Of a stretch of 64,000 bases of DNA, positions 43,530 to 55,455 are shown piece by piece (the first letter of the stretch is position 1; each line of letters starts with the position of its first letter). Made by a program: the position numbers and the translations under genes. This DNA is from Exobasidium rhododendri (taxonomy: Eukaryota; Basidiomycota; Exobasidiomycetes; Exobasidiales; Exobasidiaceae): assembly GCA_026210745.1 (NCBI GenBank), contig CP110631.1, positions 4,340,001-4,404,000 on the forward strand, in the 5' to 3' direction. Below the pieces are notes generated by a model that was not told where the DNA came from, made no database searches, and saw nothing but the letters and a program-made list of their open reading frames with translations.

Positions 43530-45638
43530 ACACTCGAGTCAATCATCAACAATACTACATCTTCTTTATACTCTACTTCGGTTCAATTTTACTTCGGTTC
43601 AATTTCTCGACGTTCTTCCTGTTCGGCGGCGGTAAACATCATGTCAAGTTCAAGCGAATTGTCTTTGCTTGCGTGAATTGTCTAAACCCTGTGAATGTAC
43701 TCTGCCTACTTCTTCCACTAATACCACTGTTTGCTGCAATTTTACAACTACCTTTACCGTTTCGAATATCCTAGTATAGCTGTTGTCGTGACCCCCACAT
43801 TGTTTGGCCAAGGTGAGGGTTTTACCCGAGCAGAAACGCATTCGAGTATGATACTCCATCAGCGCGATTTGTTCAATAAAAGAGGAGTGGAACATGCAGA
43901 AAGGATGATGAGGGAGGAAGTTGCTAGATTTCATCGAGCAGAGTGCGGTTATCACCTGTGCACGGCGTGCCTTAAAAGGACGCCAGACCCACACTACTGA
44001 CTGACCTTTACTTGCACGGAGACAGAAGAAACTTCAAAATCTTGCACGCGATGGCATCTATGTGGTACCATGCGCTACTACTATTAAATACACGTGGGTT
44101 TTTTGACCACTATCGAATACGCCGTGTACGACATGCTGTATCACCATGACTGGCCTCCCCATGTAAAATAGCATCTAATGAAATAGAATCGTATGAAGAT
44201 TCTGAACCAACTTGTCTGAAGCAAAAAGTGTAAAACATGCCGTTTTGAGTGAGCTGCTCTAAGTGTGAAATTTTATTAGGCCCTAAAAAACCAGTCAAAA
44301 AGTCCCGGGAACGCGAACACCATACACGGTGTATCAATGGCAATAACGGTACTACCATAACGTTGTTCAATGAGCTCGAGACTTTGATACAATGTAGAAA
44401 AGTACAGTATTATATATATGAGATGTGAAAAAAAATGAGACAATACATATGAAAGAGAGGAGATATAGAGGTATCGAGCCACTACGCCAGAAGGGTCAAT
44501 ACTACAAAAAAAGTCATGGTCATGGTACAGGATTTACGCGAATCTAGCTCTACTGCCTCCGCGCAAGAGCTGCAAGCTCCAGTAAGTTGAGTGGATCATT
44601 AGTAGTATCATATCTAGCACTCTATTCATTTATAATGACCGTTTGTTCTCAATAAGGGTGTGTCGGCACACATTTCTCAACTTCACTTTAACTGACCCCC
44701 AAAAACAGACTCGACTTCAATTATCTCCTTCTTTTGTCACTACAATGTATTTTAGAACTTAGTAAATGTTTTAGCTGTGTATCAGAGCAATCTTACCTAT
44801 CAATTTTATGCCTTGAAGTAGCCTGTAGATCACGCAAATGAGCTTCGTAGATGGAAAAATGGTCAAATTTGGGTCATTATGGCAGTTTCACGGTCCTAAA
44901 ATGACCCGATTTTGCTATCTTATCTGATAGACGTCGTGTTGAGTTCATACTCTACAGTTATGTCCGGAATTAGTAGGAAAAAGGATTCAATGCTTAAAAA
45001 CGACCAATTATTAATCATACTGACAAGTAAACGGCCTTTGTAGCTTTTCAAGGCCATTTTCAATGGTGTACCCGATCAGCATGATTCTGGAATCAATACA
45101 CAATAAAATAAGTTTTGAACTTAATAGAAGTTGTTCATTACTATCTTTTATATCGTTTCCTGCTTTTAAACTTGTACATTATTAATGAGAATATGCTACA
45201 AAGCAAGATACCGCTGACACCATGGTGCAAAATTTCTAAAAAATGATGGCGTAGTGCGTATTTCTCAGTGATAGCTTTTTGGACGCGCACAAAACCAACA
45301 CACCATCTTCTCTTATAGGAAAACTTCATCAAATTCCATGAGAGCGTCTATTTTACATAGGGAGAGTGATCCGATAGGAGTGCATGGTCATGCCTGCGAC
45401 GTCAGAGGGCGCAAATAGGGGCCAGGAGAGCGTCAATCGGGTGTTTTCACGTTCCCGAAATCACGTGTATTTAATAGTAGTAGCGCATGGTAGTATTGGA
45501 TATCCTCGCACTAGAGAGAGAGAAATAAGGTGACACTAATGAAACGGAATTCAGCCAGAGACCGATCTTATCTCGTCGTATCGTCCACCTGATCCCCCCA
45601 CCCCTAACACACACGCCATCGCCAAAGGTGGGCCTTCA
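43530..45638. other. 2.1 kb AT-rich region without recognisable genes
   Basis: The longest gene-free stretch of the window. From about 44080 to 45350 the sequence is visibly AT-richer than the rest, and the open frames are short (under 95 codons) with no domain. No terminal repeats, target duplications or transposase remnants could be identified by eye. No tRNA was found. Confidence 0.55.
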
Positions 45639-48163
45639 ATGACAACCCACAAAGAGGGCCTGGTGGCTCCTGAGGGTAGTTATCTGCCAACCTACTCGTA
45701 CTTCCTACCAACAGCACCAGCGTACCTTCCCTTGACCGCTTCTGGGCCGGCTGGCACCAGCACAAGTGGGAATGGTAGCTTAGGACAGGGAGCTGGAAAC
45801 AGCATCTCAGCAGCGCTCCAGTCAGCCAATGCCAATGTCGGATCGAGTGGGGCTGGAGGGCTAACATCAGGCAGTAATGGTGTGGATGGATGCACTGAAA
45901 ATGGATGGACAGAGGCGGACTTGGCAAGGACAGCCCTGCATCATATTTCCATGCATGCACCCAGTGCCTGGTCTCATATACAAGTGATACCACCAAGTAA
46001 GATCAGCATAGCCAGCATGCGATATCCCGGGGCCCCATCCACATCGAATCGAAAAGAAAAGCAACAGTCGTCGTACATGAGTGCGACTGAAGTGATGGAA
46101 AGTAATTACGGTAGTGATACTAGCCTGCCGGGAGGTGATGCGTCGATGAGTGCAAGTGGAACATCCGAGTCAGCTGTCTTGCCCCTTATTGGTCCCGTCT
46201 TGGAAGCTACTCTGGCAGCACAAGGTATTGATGGACAGGCATCTCATGTCACTGGCGGAGTGGGAGGACTGCCTGGAATGTCAGCTTTGCAATTATTAGC
46301 CCACTTGGGAGGCGGGCCACCTCCATCCATGTCTGCCAGTATAGTGGCGGGCAATCCTCTAGGGAATGGTGGTGCTTCTAGCGTAGGCAAGAATCTGCCC
46401 AAACCGAAAAACAACATCAAGCAAACCAGTAGTTCCTTTGTACAGAGGCTGCAAAATCACACCGAGTATGCTAAACTATTCGGACCAAGGACAGAAGGAA
46501 ATACAATCGAGAGGTTTGGCTTCGTTAGTCGAAATCGTATCCTGTACTGGCTTGGAGAGACGGGAAATGGGTGGATAAAGGAACCCCTTGCACGATTTAC
46601 TTTTGGCACTGCCATCACTTCGCACGACATCAACCAAGTCACTCGATCCCCCACTCGATTGGACGTCGCCATTGCCTTTTCCACTTCAGATATCGTCTGG
46701 TTCGAGGCCATGTCTTCACGCTACTCACGTCTGAACAAAGCAGGGTGTGTCAATATCTCCCCCATTACGAATATCCGGTGGGTGCCAGGTAGTGAGACAT
46801 TACTCCTCACTTGCCATAGTGATGGGACTTGTACAATCTTTGACATTTCCAGGGAGGACAGTGTGACGGGGAGCTGGGCACCCATCCGCGGTCTGACCCT
46901 AGCTCGAGGGAACAATGACAAGCCAGAGAGACCACTAGCAGGGAAGGCAGAAGAAGAGTGGGAGGGGTACCAATCGAAGAAGCTGGAACAGAGCAATTCA
47001 TCGGCTGGCTCTTCCTATCCTGTCGGCTCTTCAGTCAAGTCCGCCAAGGCGGAAGATCGGTGGAAACCTTCCATCAAGCCATGGGACCCTACTGGTCGGA
47101 TATTGGTCACTAGACCTGCATCAAGAGAGACGAACGTCGATCAAATCAGCAGAAAGACGTGGGCGAAGCTGAATCCGGTAGCCCATTGGAGAGTGACAAA
47201 GGGTAGTTCCATCAGCGATGTTGCCTTTTCACCGGATCACACCAAACTGGCGATAGTCTCCACCGATGGGCTTCTACGTATCATCAACCTACTCACCGAG
47301 ACCCTGGAAGGATGTTTTGAGTCTTATTATGGCGCTGTCAACAAAGTCGTCTTCTCACCCGATGCAAAGTTCTTACTCACTGCCGGCTGTGATGACCTGA
47401 TAAGTGTCTGGACCAGTGATGGAAGGCTCCTTAGTCGTTGTCCCGGTCACTCCAGCTTTGTCACCAGTTTAGCATTTGATCCTTGGAGGTGGAAAGTGGA
47501 AGACAAGACGTACCGATTCGCCAGTGTAGGTGAAGATGGTAGAATCTTCCTGTGGGACTTTTCCAGTGCTCTTCTCGTCCGACCAAAGACACCGCACTCT
47601 GGTACAAGTCAGAAGAAAGGTGTCGGGAGCCATGGTGGGAGCACGTTTTCCTTGTTGCAAGACCAAACCTACCGCAGAAATAGCAGCGGCCAGAGGAGAG
47701 CTTCTACATTGACAGAAGGCGGTGAGACGGAGCACGTAGCGACTTACCTCCGAGCACCACCGAGCACCACCGGGGCGAAGTGGCCGAATTGCAGCCAGTC
47801 GCTAGCTTTCAGATCGGAGGTGTCAACACGGGCGATTCGCTTCAATCGAGTACAACTGCAAACGGAGGCAATTTATCACAACAACAGGCTGCGTCGATTC
47901 CCCCTAGCGTGACATCGATGGCAGGTCAAGCGACTGCTTCTCTGGCTTCGAACCCTTCAGCAGTGAATGGGACCAATAGCAATGACGCAGGTTCGACGAA
48001 TGACCTGCTCGTCGATGTCCGATTTCGACCAGACGGGATCCTTTTGATGCACAAGAGTGGCACCTTGCGCTTTTTGCAACGACCACGACATCGAGCGACA
48101 AGCACCAATCGATCAGTCTCGGCAGAGGTCTCCGCGGCATCAAAGAGGGCAACGATGCGGTGA
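45639..48163 (+). CDS. WD40 protein of the CreC/WDR20 family
   Basis: Exons 45639-47721 and 47781-48163, joined across a 59-nt GTGAGA...AAG intron, encode 821 residues. In Aspergillus, CreC binds and stabilises the deubiquitinase CreB in carbon catabolite repression; WDR20 does the same for USP12/46. Residues 1-~265 are low-complexity. The family start block SSFVQRLQNHTEYAKL leads into WD repeats: LDVAIAFSTSDIVWFEAMS, ITNIRWVPGSETLLLTCHSDG, ISDVAFSPDHTKLAIVSTDG, VNKVVFSPDAKFLLTAGCDD and FASVGEDGRIFLWDFS. The last exon supplies VAELQPVASFQ and a final blade, DVRFRPDGILLMHKSGTLRFL. The frame change near 47.75 kb is explained here by an intron. A 10-bp tandem repeat inside it leaves a small doubt. 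Confidence 0.85.
47750..47769 (+). repeat. 10-bp tandem direct repeat inside the proposed CreC-family intron
   Basis: Two adjacent copies of CCGAGCACCA, starting at 47750 and 47760, lie where the reading frame changes. They fall inside the proposed intron 47722-47780. Confidence 0.8.
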
Positions 48164-48239
48164 TGACAATGATGTATTTCTGGCATCGATAGTGTACAAA
48201 AAGTGGGGGAAAGGGGCGAAAAGGGAGGAACGAGAAGGA

Positions 48240-49763
48240 TCATGTATCTATCTTTACGTAGCTTTCGTCTTCCAATCCAGTCTTTCCGTCGGCCTTGATG
48301 CCGGCAAAAACTTCACCCACCGTACCCAAGGCGACTGCTCGTAGTCTTTGTGTTTCCTTGGACACATTCTGATCGTACAATACACGTTCTGACACTTCAC
48401 GAATGACACTCTCTACTTCCAATTTTGCGCCCTTAAATAGCGCTCTCATACCTTTCTGAGCTGCGTCCTCTTCTAGTTGTTTCTTCTTCTCTTCTGTGAT
48501 ACCCTTTTCCTCTGCTTTGGCCAACTCTTCAAACACCTGCTTCAACTCCAGGGCTGCTCGAACGGTGCTGACAGTTTCACGGACTACGTGGAAACTCGAA
48601 GCGGCCGAGTGAAACACCCCACCGATCCCCCAGAAGATTCCAGTAGATGCAAGATAGTGTTTTGACTTGGAGGCATAGACGAAACCAACAGTGTGAAGTA
48701 GATCGATACCATAACTCTCCTGCTTGAGCTCTTCTGCTTCGATTCGAGTGATCTCGCGGAAGCTATCTTGCACCTGCCTTTCCAGCTCAATGTCATTTGC
48801 ATTTCGAACACTCTCGGTGTATATGCTCAACTTTCGAATTAATGTCTCTGCCAACTTGCTCACTCTTTCCTCTCTTTGCTTGGCTCTCTCTTCATCCCGC
48901 TTCCTCTCCTTTTCTTCCTTTGCCGTCTTCTGCTCCGGTGTCAATTGCGTGTCTCCCTTCTTTGCGACATCTTTAGCACCTTCCCCTCCATTCTCTCCTA
49001 CCTGTCGTCCTTCATTCTCGGCTGCTCTCTCCAAGTCTTCTGAGTCCTGTTGAAGTGCCTCCTTCATGTCCTTGCCAATACTGATCGTTCCAATAATGTC
49101 CTGAAAGCGCTTCCCTCCAAAAAGGCTGCCAAACACTTCTTCTGGATCCACAAATCCATCCTCAGGTATCAATCCTGGAGTAGACGCACCGAATTCGTTG
49201 TACTTGTGCCGAAGCTCTGGATCCGACAATACTTGATATGCTGTCGCTAAAGTTTTGAATTTTTCCTCGCCTTCAGCATCATTTGGGTTCTTGTCCGGGT
49301 GCAACTTGATGGCCAACTTGCGGTATGCCTTCTTGATGTCGTCCTGCGTGGCCGAGCCAGGAATCCCCAGGACGTCATAGCTAGGCAAGGAGCAGTGAAG
49401 CGGAATTTAGCTTTGCGATACTGCAGATCTTTCACCCCGTCTGGCCACTCACTACGTCATATCCAGTGGCTTTTCATCTGTTCCGATTCTCCTCTTGTTC
49501 GCCTTAGGTCTGTCTTTTCCATTGCTCTGCTTCGCTTCCCTGACGAGTCTAGGTGCTCCCGGTGGTTCGAATCGTTGCTTACAGGTGCAACAAGTCACCC
49601 GAAATGACGTCTCTGTCGAGGGAAGGGAAGACAATGCACTGGTGGAAGGGCTCTGATATTCGATGTTCGCTTTGCAGGCCGGGTAAGGGCAAGTCACATT
49701 GGTGTATGAATCTTTGGGTCGAGATGGGATGATTAGACCCGTCGTGGAAGAAGACGAAGCCAT
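48240..49763 (-). CDS. DnaJ/Hsp40 co-chaperone with DnaJ-X domain and Cys-rich N-terminal extension
   Basis: Exons 49763-49453 and 49380-48240 (72-nt intron) encode 483 residues. The J domain is rebuilt at the splice ([12 protein letters not shown]) and has the HPD motif at residues 131-133 (KLHPDKNP). A DnaJ-X region follows ([21 protein letters not shown], then the [22 protein letters not shown] part). A charged, Glu/Lys-rich coiled segment separates them. It resembles the yeast Caj1/Djp1 group, which works with Hsp70 and, for Djp1, in peroxisome and mitochondrial import. The 103-residue N-terminal extension carries Cys25, Cys30, Cys58 and Cys61 in CPYPAC and CCTC motifs, a possible metal site. 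The first exon's ATG is the earliest plausible start. Tail-to-tail with the CreC-like gene. Confidence 0.87.
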
Positions 49764-50117
49764 CGTCGCTGTAATATGATGGAAGGGTAGGCTGCTTCCA
49801 GGTTCCCCTTTTGGTGCTTCTCTCACTCTCACAGGATTAGATCAAATAGAGCGACCGAGGATATGTATCTTCAAAAAAAAACCTTTGAAAGATAGTGAAG
49901 TCCTCTTAAGGATACTGATCCCATCTCTGCAGGTATCTATTAAGTGAGGAATCGGCCATGTGGGCTACTTAAATCATAGGGCGCGTTGGAGGCCCGCCCT
50001 ACCCTCCTTTACGCGACTTACAGGAAGAGGAACTCTAACTGCAACACTTTGGTGAAACTATAGAAGTCAGAAGGCGGCGGGGAGGACATGTCGCACTAGC
50101 AATCCAACACCTGCTGA
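49764..50117. promoter_or_regulatory. shared DnaJ/ELG1-like divergent intergenic region
   Basis: 354 bp between divergent start codons. An A-run lies near 49871-49882. No clear TATA box. Confidence 0.45.
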
Positions 50118-52903
50118 ATGCGACAATCGACACTTGGCTTTGGGAGGAGTCGGGATGTTCCAGAGGAGTCGGAGGGTGCCCCAGAAGAAGTCGTAGATGT
50201 CGCGGGGGAAGATGCGCCAAATCCTCAAAAGAGAGCGAGGAGGCAAGCATCCAAGAGATCAGAGGAGATCAGCAAAAGGCAGATGCAAATGACCATCGCT
50301 CTGAATGGCAAGCTCCATCGTCATGACCGAGAAGCACACCCAAAGCAGGAAGAGGTGATCATCATAGACGATGAGGAAGTGAATGCAAAGGAGAGAGAGG
50401 TAAAGGCGGCCAAGAAGAAGAGGATTATTTCACCTGGTCCAAGCACAGTCAGCAAACCCATGGAGCCAATATCATTGTCGGTCAAAGGTAATTTGGGAAG
50501 CTCGAGCACTAGTCACACCTTCTTTCTCAAGCGACCAAAAGAAGAAGCAGCAGCTGCTAAGGAAAGTATCTTGCCGATGGTCTCAAATGGCAAATACACT
50601 TCCCTCAAGCAGAAATTCAAGCCGCAGATGGATGCACCCTGGCCTGATTCTGGAAATATACATGTGCAGCCTGAGGACACACATGCTCGTGTCAGCATGC
50701 AACAGTCTCCCACATCACTGCGCAATCAAAGACCTGCGCAACAGACGCCAAAAGTGCAAGCTTTCACATACCCGTATGAGGACCTGATAACTATTTCATC
50801 GTCCCCTTCGACATCACATAGCAGCGGCGGCAGACTAGAGGGCAGTCAGGAGACAATCGTGCGTGCCTTCATAGGAAATAATGTCAATCTGACTAAAAGC
50901 TTGCGGGATGGCCGAGTCCCCGCCGCCGTTCTCCGCTTGCAAAAGGAAGCTCTAGAGGGGACTGCTGCTCTTGAAAGTGCTGGCCTTTGGGTGGATCAAT
51001 ATAGACCGACTAGAGCAGAAGAGGTGCTGGGAAATGAGAAGAGATCAGTCTACTTGAGAGACTGGCTGGAGGACTTGAGAGTCAAGGGTGTCATTTCTGG
51101 AGGAGGAAAAGAGACGAAGCGGATCGAGAGACGAAAGAAGAGAGTCAAAAAGGTAGTAGGCTTGGATGACTTTATTGTAGACGACGAAGAGGAAGAGCAG
51201 GCTTGGTTTGATCAATTTAGGAAATGTCCTCAGGGTGAGACAGGACAGCAAGTCGACTTGCCATCGGCGTCAGTGGATGAGAATCCCGAGGAAGGGCGGC
51301 ACCTCTCTAACGCAATCATTCTTTCTGGTCCGACCGGAAGTGGAAAGACGGCGGCAGTGTATGCTTGTGCAGCTGAGCTAGGTTTTGAAGTATTTGAAGT
51401 GTATGCGGGATTTGGGAAGCGCAGCGGAAAAGACGTTACTCAAGCTGTGGGAGACTTGGGTCGCAACCATATGGTCTCCAGCGGAGGTCAGGGGGGAGGG
51501 GCAACGTGGAAAGGTCCCAAAGCATTGACAAATGTAATGAACGGTGCTCCTCGCCAGTCACTGATACTGTTAGAAGAAGTCGATCTTCTCTTTGAAGAGG
51601 ACAAGGGATTCTGGGCAGCTATTGTTGAGCTCATTTCCACGTCAAGGAGACCAGTAGTGATGACGTGCAATGGTGAGTCCTTCTGGATCGCCGTATGACG
51701 AGAGTTGCACAGCTGACTTTGCTTCCTCGCGCAGATCTTTCCTGTATCCCTCTCGAGGAGTTGCCGATACAAGACGTGCTCGTATTTGAGTCGCCCTCTG
51801 CTGCTCAAACAATTCCTTTTCTGCAAACAATGGCGCTATGCCAAGGTCATCTTCTTTCTCCAGACCCTCTCGAACAACTCTACAATACTACAAGGGGCAG
51901 CCCACGATCACGATGGGATGTTTCGAGATTAATTATCCCCTCGGATGGACCACTTCATCCCTCGACGGTGCTGACGAGTGTGGACAAGAAGAGTCGATGC
52001 GGAGAATCCTCCCCAGATCTTAGACAAGCCATCATGCAGCTTCAATTTTACTGTCAACGAGAGCCAAGCCATAGCAAAGACAAGCAGCAGCGGAAGTTGT
52101 GGATGAGAGACACACTGGATGACACTTTGAAGCCCGGAGAAAAGAGCACGGAGGTCGACTTGTCAATAAGGGACATGATTGTGACTGCAGAAAGGAGATC
52201 GTTCTGCGACGCTTATCTCAATTCACCTTTTGATCGAGCTTGTGAGGTGAGTAAGGCTTCTGTGTTGATGAGGATTGACGTTCAGTACTGATGTGTGTCA
52301 TGCCTGATGCAGATCTTGGAGCCAGATGGATACGCCAGTAGTCACGATGATGTTCAGGGTCAAGGCACCGTCTTGCTCTTCAAGGCGAGAGTCAGACTGG
52401 AAGCGCTAGTGCACCCGTCGATGGGACCAGAGTGGGACTATCAAGAGGCTTTGTTGAGCAAGACTGACTCCATCAATAGCACGCTCGTTGACATGGATAA
52501 GAAACGAATCCAAGAATCAGCACGAATTGACGCCTTACTCACTTCAATTTTCATCAATCCCACCAGCAAAGTTCCCTCGTGGGAGTCTGTGGTAGATTAT
52601 GCTCCAATGGTTGGGAACATGATTTTTGCCGATGACGAAGAAGAGGCAGCGTACAATGCCCGGATTGATTTCATACTACAAGAAGCTCAGCAGGAACAAG
52701 TCGATGGAGATTGGAGCTGGAAGAGCGCAAGCTTACTTCAGAAGATTGGTATTCGTCCTAGCCGTCATAGCACTCGTTTGTTATTGGAAAAGGGCAGTGA
52801 TGGCTTACTGGCGCTGGGAAAGCGAGAAGCAGACTTTCATCGCTGGATTCTCGTCGACGAAGAGAAATTGGAAGCTGCTAGACAAAATCGATTGACATTT
52901 TGA
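50118..52903 (+). CDS. ELG1: ELG1/ATAD5-like clamp-unloading RFC subunit
   Basis: Exons 50118-51672, 51735-52246 and 52313-52903 encode 885 residues. Elg1/ATAD5 forms an alternative RFC complex that removes PCNA (including SUMO/ubiquitin-marked PCNA) from DNA after replication. The family signature WVDQYRPTRAEEVLGNEK, the Walker A GPTGSGKT (about residues 404-411), FEVYAGFGKRSGKDV and the Walker B-like LILLEEVDLLFEEDKGFW are present, then RRPVVMTCNDLSCIP across the first splice. The EEVD in place of DExD and KRSGKD are typical of ELG1 rather than RFC1, CTF18 or RAD24. Residues 1-~280 are disordered and Lys/Glu-rich, with IIIDDEE stretches that could bind SUMO. The N terminus MRQSTLGFG may be a PCNA-binding motif. 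Confidence 0.88.
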
Positions 52904-53007
52904 GGGGCATCATTCACATTTGACGCAAGTCGACGATGGCTCTGCTCGGCCAATACCGGAAACAACAGCAACGACATTGATTACTGCTACTACATTGTAT
53001 AACTACT

Positions 53008-54047
53008 TCACTCTGCTACTGAATCGAAATAATCAGCCATGTAGAATTTCTTTTGCGGTTCCTCCCCGCCAGCTTTTGTGACTTGATCCACTTCGGCATC
53101 TGTCAACTTTCGACTTGTGAAGTTGATAAGATATTCCGAGAGTCGATCTGGTTTGTTGGAAGTAGAGGCAATGATGGCGTCACAATGTGTCTTGGCATGT
53201 TGAGATGCCCACTTTTGTAGAACAGTAGTAGGCGACCAGCCCTCTTCCTTTTTGGCAATCTCGTTCAACGCTGAGTGCAAGGAGGTCGAATGATCCGTTG
53301 ACTTTGTGATGGGGGCCAAGCTGGCATATGTCATGACGGCAATGCTTTCCCGCTTCTGTACTTGGATCAACTTCTTGTACTTCGATGAAGAGGCGACCAA
53401 AGGGTGCTGTGGATAAGGTAGGTTGATCATTATCAGCAGTGGTGCCTATATCTGTACTACCACAAAAAGGGAAATCCACTCACGTATTCGATCTGGTTGA
53501 TCTCAATATGGTGCTTGGGCTTACTTTGAAGCACCTCCTCTAAGTCACTGGCGAGCCAATTCGATACACCAATGACGCTGTTGACGGAGCATCAATCAGC
53601 ATTGCAAGACCGGGACCATTGTTTTCGGTGATGTAAAGGTACTCACTCTGCTACACCCTCGTCTTTGAGTCGCTCCATGATCTTCCATGCTTCTACGTTG
53701 GTGGGATTTCCGTCTTTACCTCGAGGCGGTGAATGCAGCAGCAACGCATCAAATTTGGAGATCTTTAGTTTCTCGAGCTCTTCATGGGCACCCTTGTAGA
53801 CATCCTTCATGTCTTGAATCTTGTCCAAGACGACGATGCCCTCACTCTTCTTCCCCGAGAGTACAGGTGCAATGTACTGCGAATTGGCATATACTTGCGC
53901 AGTGTCGAGGAAGGTGAAGCCGGCGGACAGCGCTTGCTCCACGGACTTTGCACAATCTTGCTTGAACAAGGCAGTGCCAACCCCGAATGCCAGGATTGGG
54001 ACTTGCTTGCCCCCACGAAGCGTAACGGTAGGGATTGAAGGTGTCAT
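53008..54047 (-). CDS. aldo/keto reductase
   Basis: Exons 54047-53647, 53577-53484 and 53406-53008 encode 297 residues. The catalytic tetrad of the AKR family is complete: Asp48 and Tyr53 in FLDTAQVYAN, Lys76 in VVLDKIQD and His105 in LLLHSPP. The splices create VADVIGVSNWLASDLEEV and HIEINQIEYHPL, both family blocks. It should reduce carbonyls with NADPH. The substrate is unknown. Earlier in-frame Met codons (54119, 54113) would add ~24 residues, but TVTLRGGKQVPILAFGVGT is the normal AKR start. The C terminus (AEVDQVTKAG) is short. Head-to-head with pyrophosphatase, 299 bp apart. Confidence 0.9.
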
Positions 54048-54346
54048 GGGTGAGTAGGTGTGGGAGGGAGATGGTAGGTAATGCGAAGGAAGGTCACTGT
54101 GGAGGGTTGACATTAGCATGCATGCACAGACCAGGGACAGATCTATGGACGGCAGCGCAGGATCGCCGATTGTTGAAATTGAAGCCACGCGAATATTGCC
54201 ACGTGTTCATGATGCTCGCATATCGGTGAATGCGGACTCCCCCCCCCCTCACCTGGACATTCTTCGATCTGCGTTCCTTTGCGATCCGCATGTCCACACC
54301 ATTACGTAGACTATCACAACAAGCCAGACACCTCTCCAGTACCAGT
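54048..54346. promoter_or_regulatory. shared aldo/keto reductase-pyrophosphatase divergent region
   Basis: 299 bp between divergent starts. It includes a run of nine or so C near 54239-54248. Confidence 0.45.
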
Positions 54347-55359
54347 ATGAGTGAATTCAAGACTAGACACGTCGGCGCCCCTAACACGCTTGGTGAGTAG
54401 GAGTGACTCGATCACACAAGGACGTGATCTTCCAGTCATGCTGACGACGATGTCCTTGTAGAATGGCGTGCGTGGCTAGAGAATCAAGCTGGCAAGCCTG
54501 TGTCAGCCTGGCATGACATTCCCCTCTTTGCTGATGAGAGCAAGACTATCTTGAACATGGTGGTCGAGATTCCACGATGGACGAACGCTAAGCTCGAAAT
54601 AAGCAAGGAAGAACTGTTTAATCCCATCAAACAAGACACCAAGAAGGGTAAACTTCGCTTCGTTCGAAACTGCTTCCCACACCATGGGTACATTTGGAAC
54701 TACGGCGCCTTCCCCCAGGTAAGTAATGAATCTCTTTGATCCCCTTTTGAAGAGAGCGTGAACTCACGTCCTTCCATCGTTCGACGAGACAGACCTGGGA
54801 AGATCCCTCTGCAACCCACCCTGACACCAAGGCAAAGGGCGATAATGACCCTCTTGATGTCTGCGAGATTGGTGAGCAGGTCGGATACACTGGGCAAGTC
54901 AAGCAGGTCAAAGTCCTCGGTGTCATGGCCCTTTTGGATGAAGGAGAGACAGACTGGAAGGTGATCGTTGTTGACATCAACGATCCTCTAGCGTCTAAAT
55001 TAAATGACATTGAAGATGTTGAAAGACACCTGCCAGGTCTTGTTCGAGCTACCAACGAGTGGTTCCGAATCTACAAGATCCCCGATGGAAAGCCTGAAAA
55101 CCAATTTGCCTTCAGTGGAGAAGCAAAGAACAAGAAGTACGCTACTGAGATTATTCACGAGTGCAACGAAGCTTGGAAGAGATTGGTAGGCGGTCAAGCT
55201 GATGCCGGTGAAGTCAACATCGCCAACAGCTCAGTGCAAGGATCGAAAGGACACGGAAGCGCAAACGAGGCAAGCATCCCTGCTGCTGCACCTCAAGCCC
55301 CTGCCCCTATTGACCCAAGTGTCAGCAAATGGTTCTTCATCTCGTCTAGCTCCATCTAA
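54347..55359 (+). CDS. IPP1: soluble inorganic pyrophosphatase
   Basis: Exons 54347-54392, 54462-54718 and 54793-55359 encode 289 residues, the size of eukaryotic family I enzymes. It hydrolyses pyrophosphate to phosphate and so drives biosynthetic reactions in the cytosol. The start [14 protein letters not shown] is typical. Family blocks: [45 protein letters not shown] and [15 protein letters not shown] across the second splice. The metal-binding signature DNDPLD is at residues 118-123. [19 protein letters not shown] follows. The last ~50 residues (after [11 protein letters not shown]) are Ala/Pro/Ser-rich. Tail-to-tail with the AP endonuclease, 96 bp apart. Confidence 0.95.
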
Positions 55360-55455
55360 AGATTGGGAAATACACAAGGAGAAGCAGATGTATGGTCTTA
55401 AATTGAAAATCAAATGGATGATACAATGATGTAAAGAAAGTGAAAGAAAGCTGCC

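Noticed and set aside
44871..44907. Inverted repeat GGGTCATT ... AATGACCC in the AT-rich region
   Set aside because: Arms are only 8 bp with a 21-bp loop, and no adjacent T-run or partner copy shows it to be a terminator or transposon end. Chance is likely.
49566..49580. GGTTCGAATC-like box B of a tRNA gene
   Set aside because: It lies within the coding exon of the DnaJ gene and no acceptor stem or box A could be paired with it.
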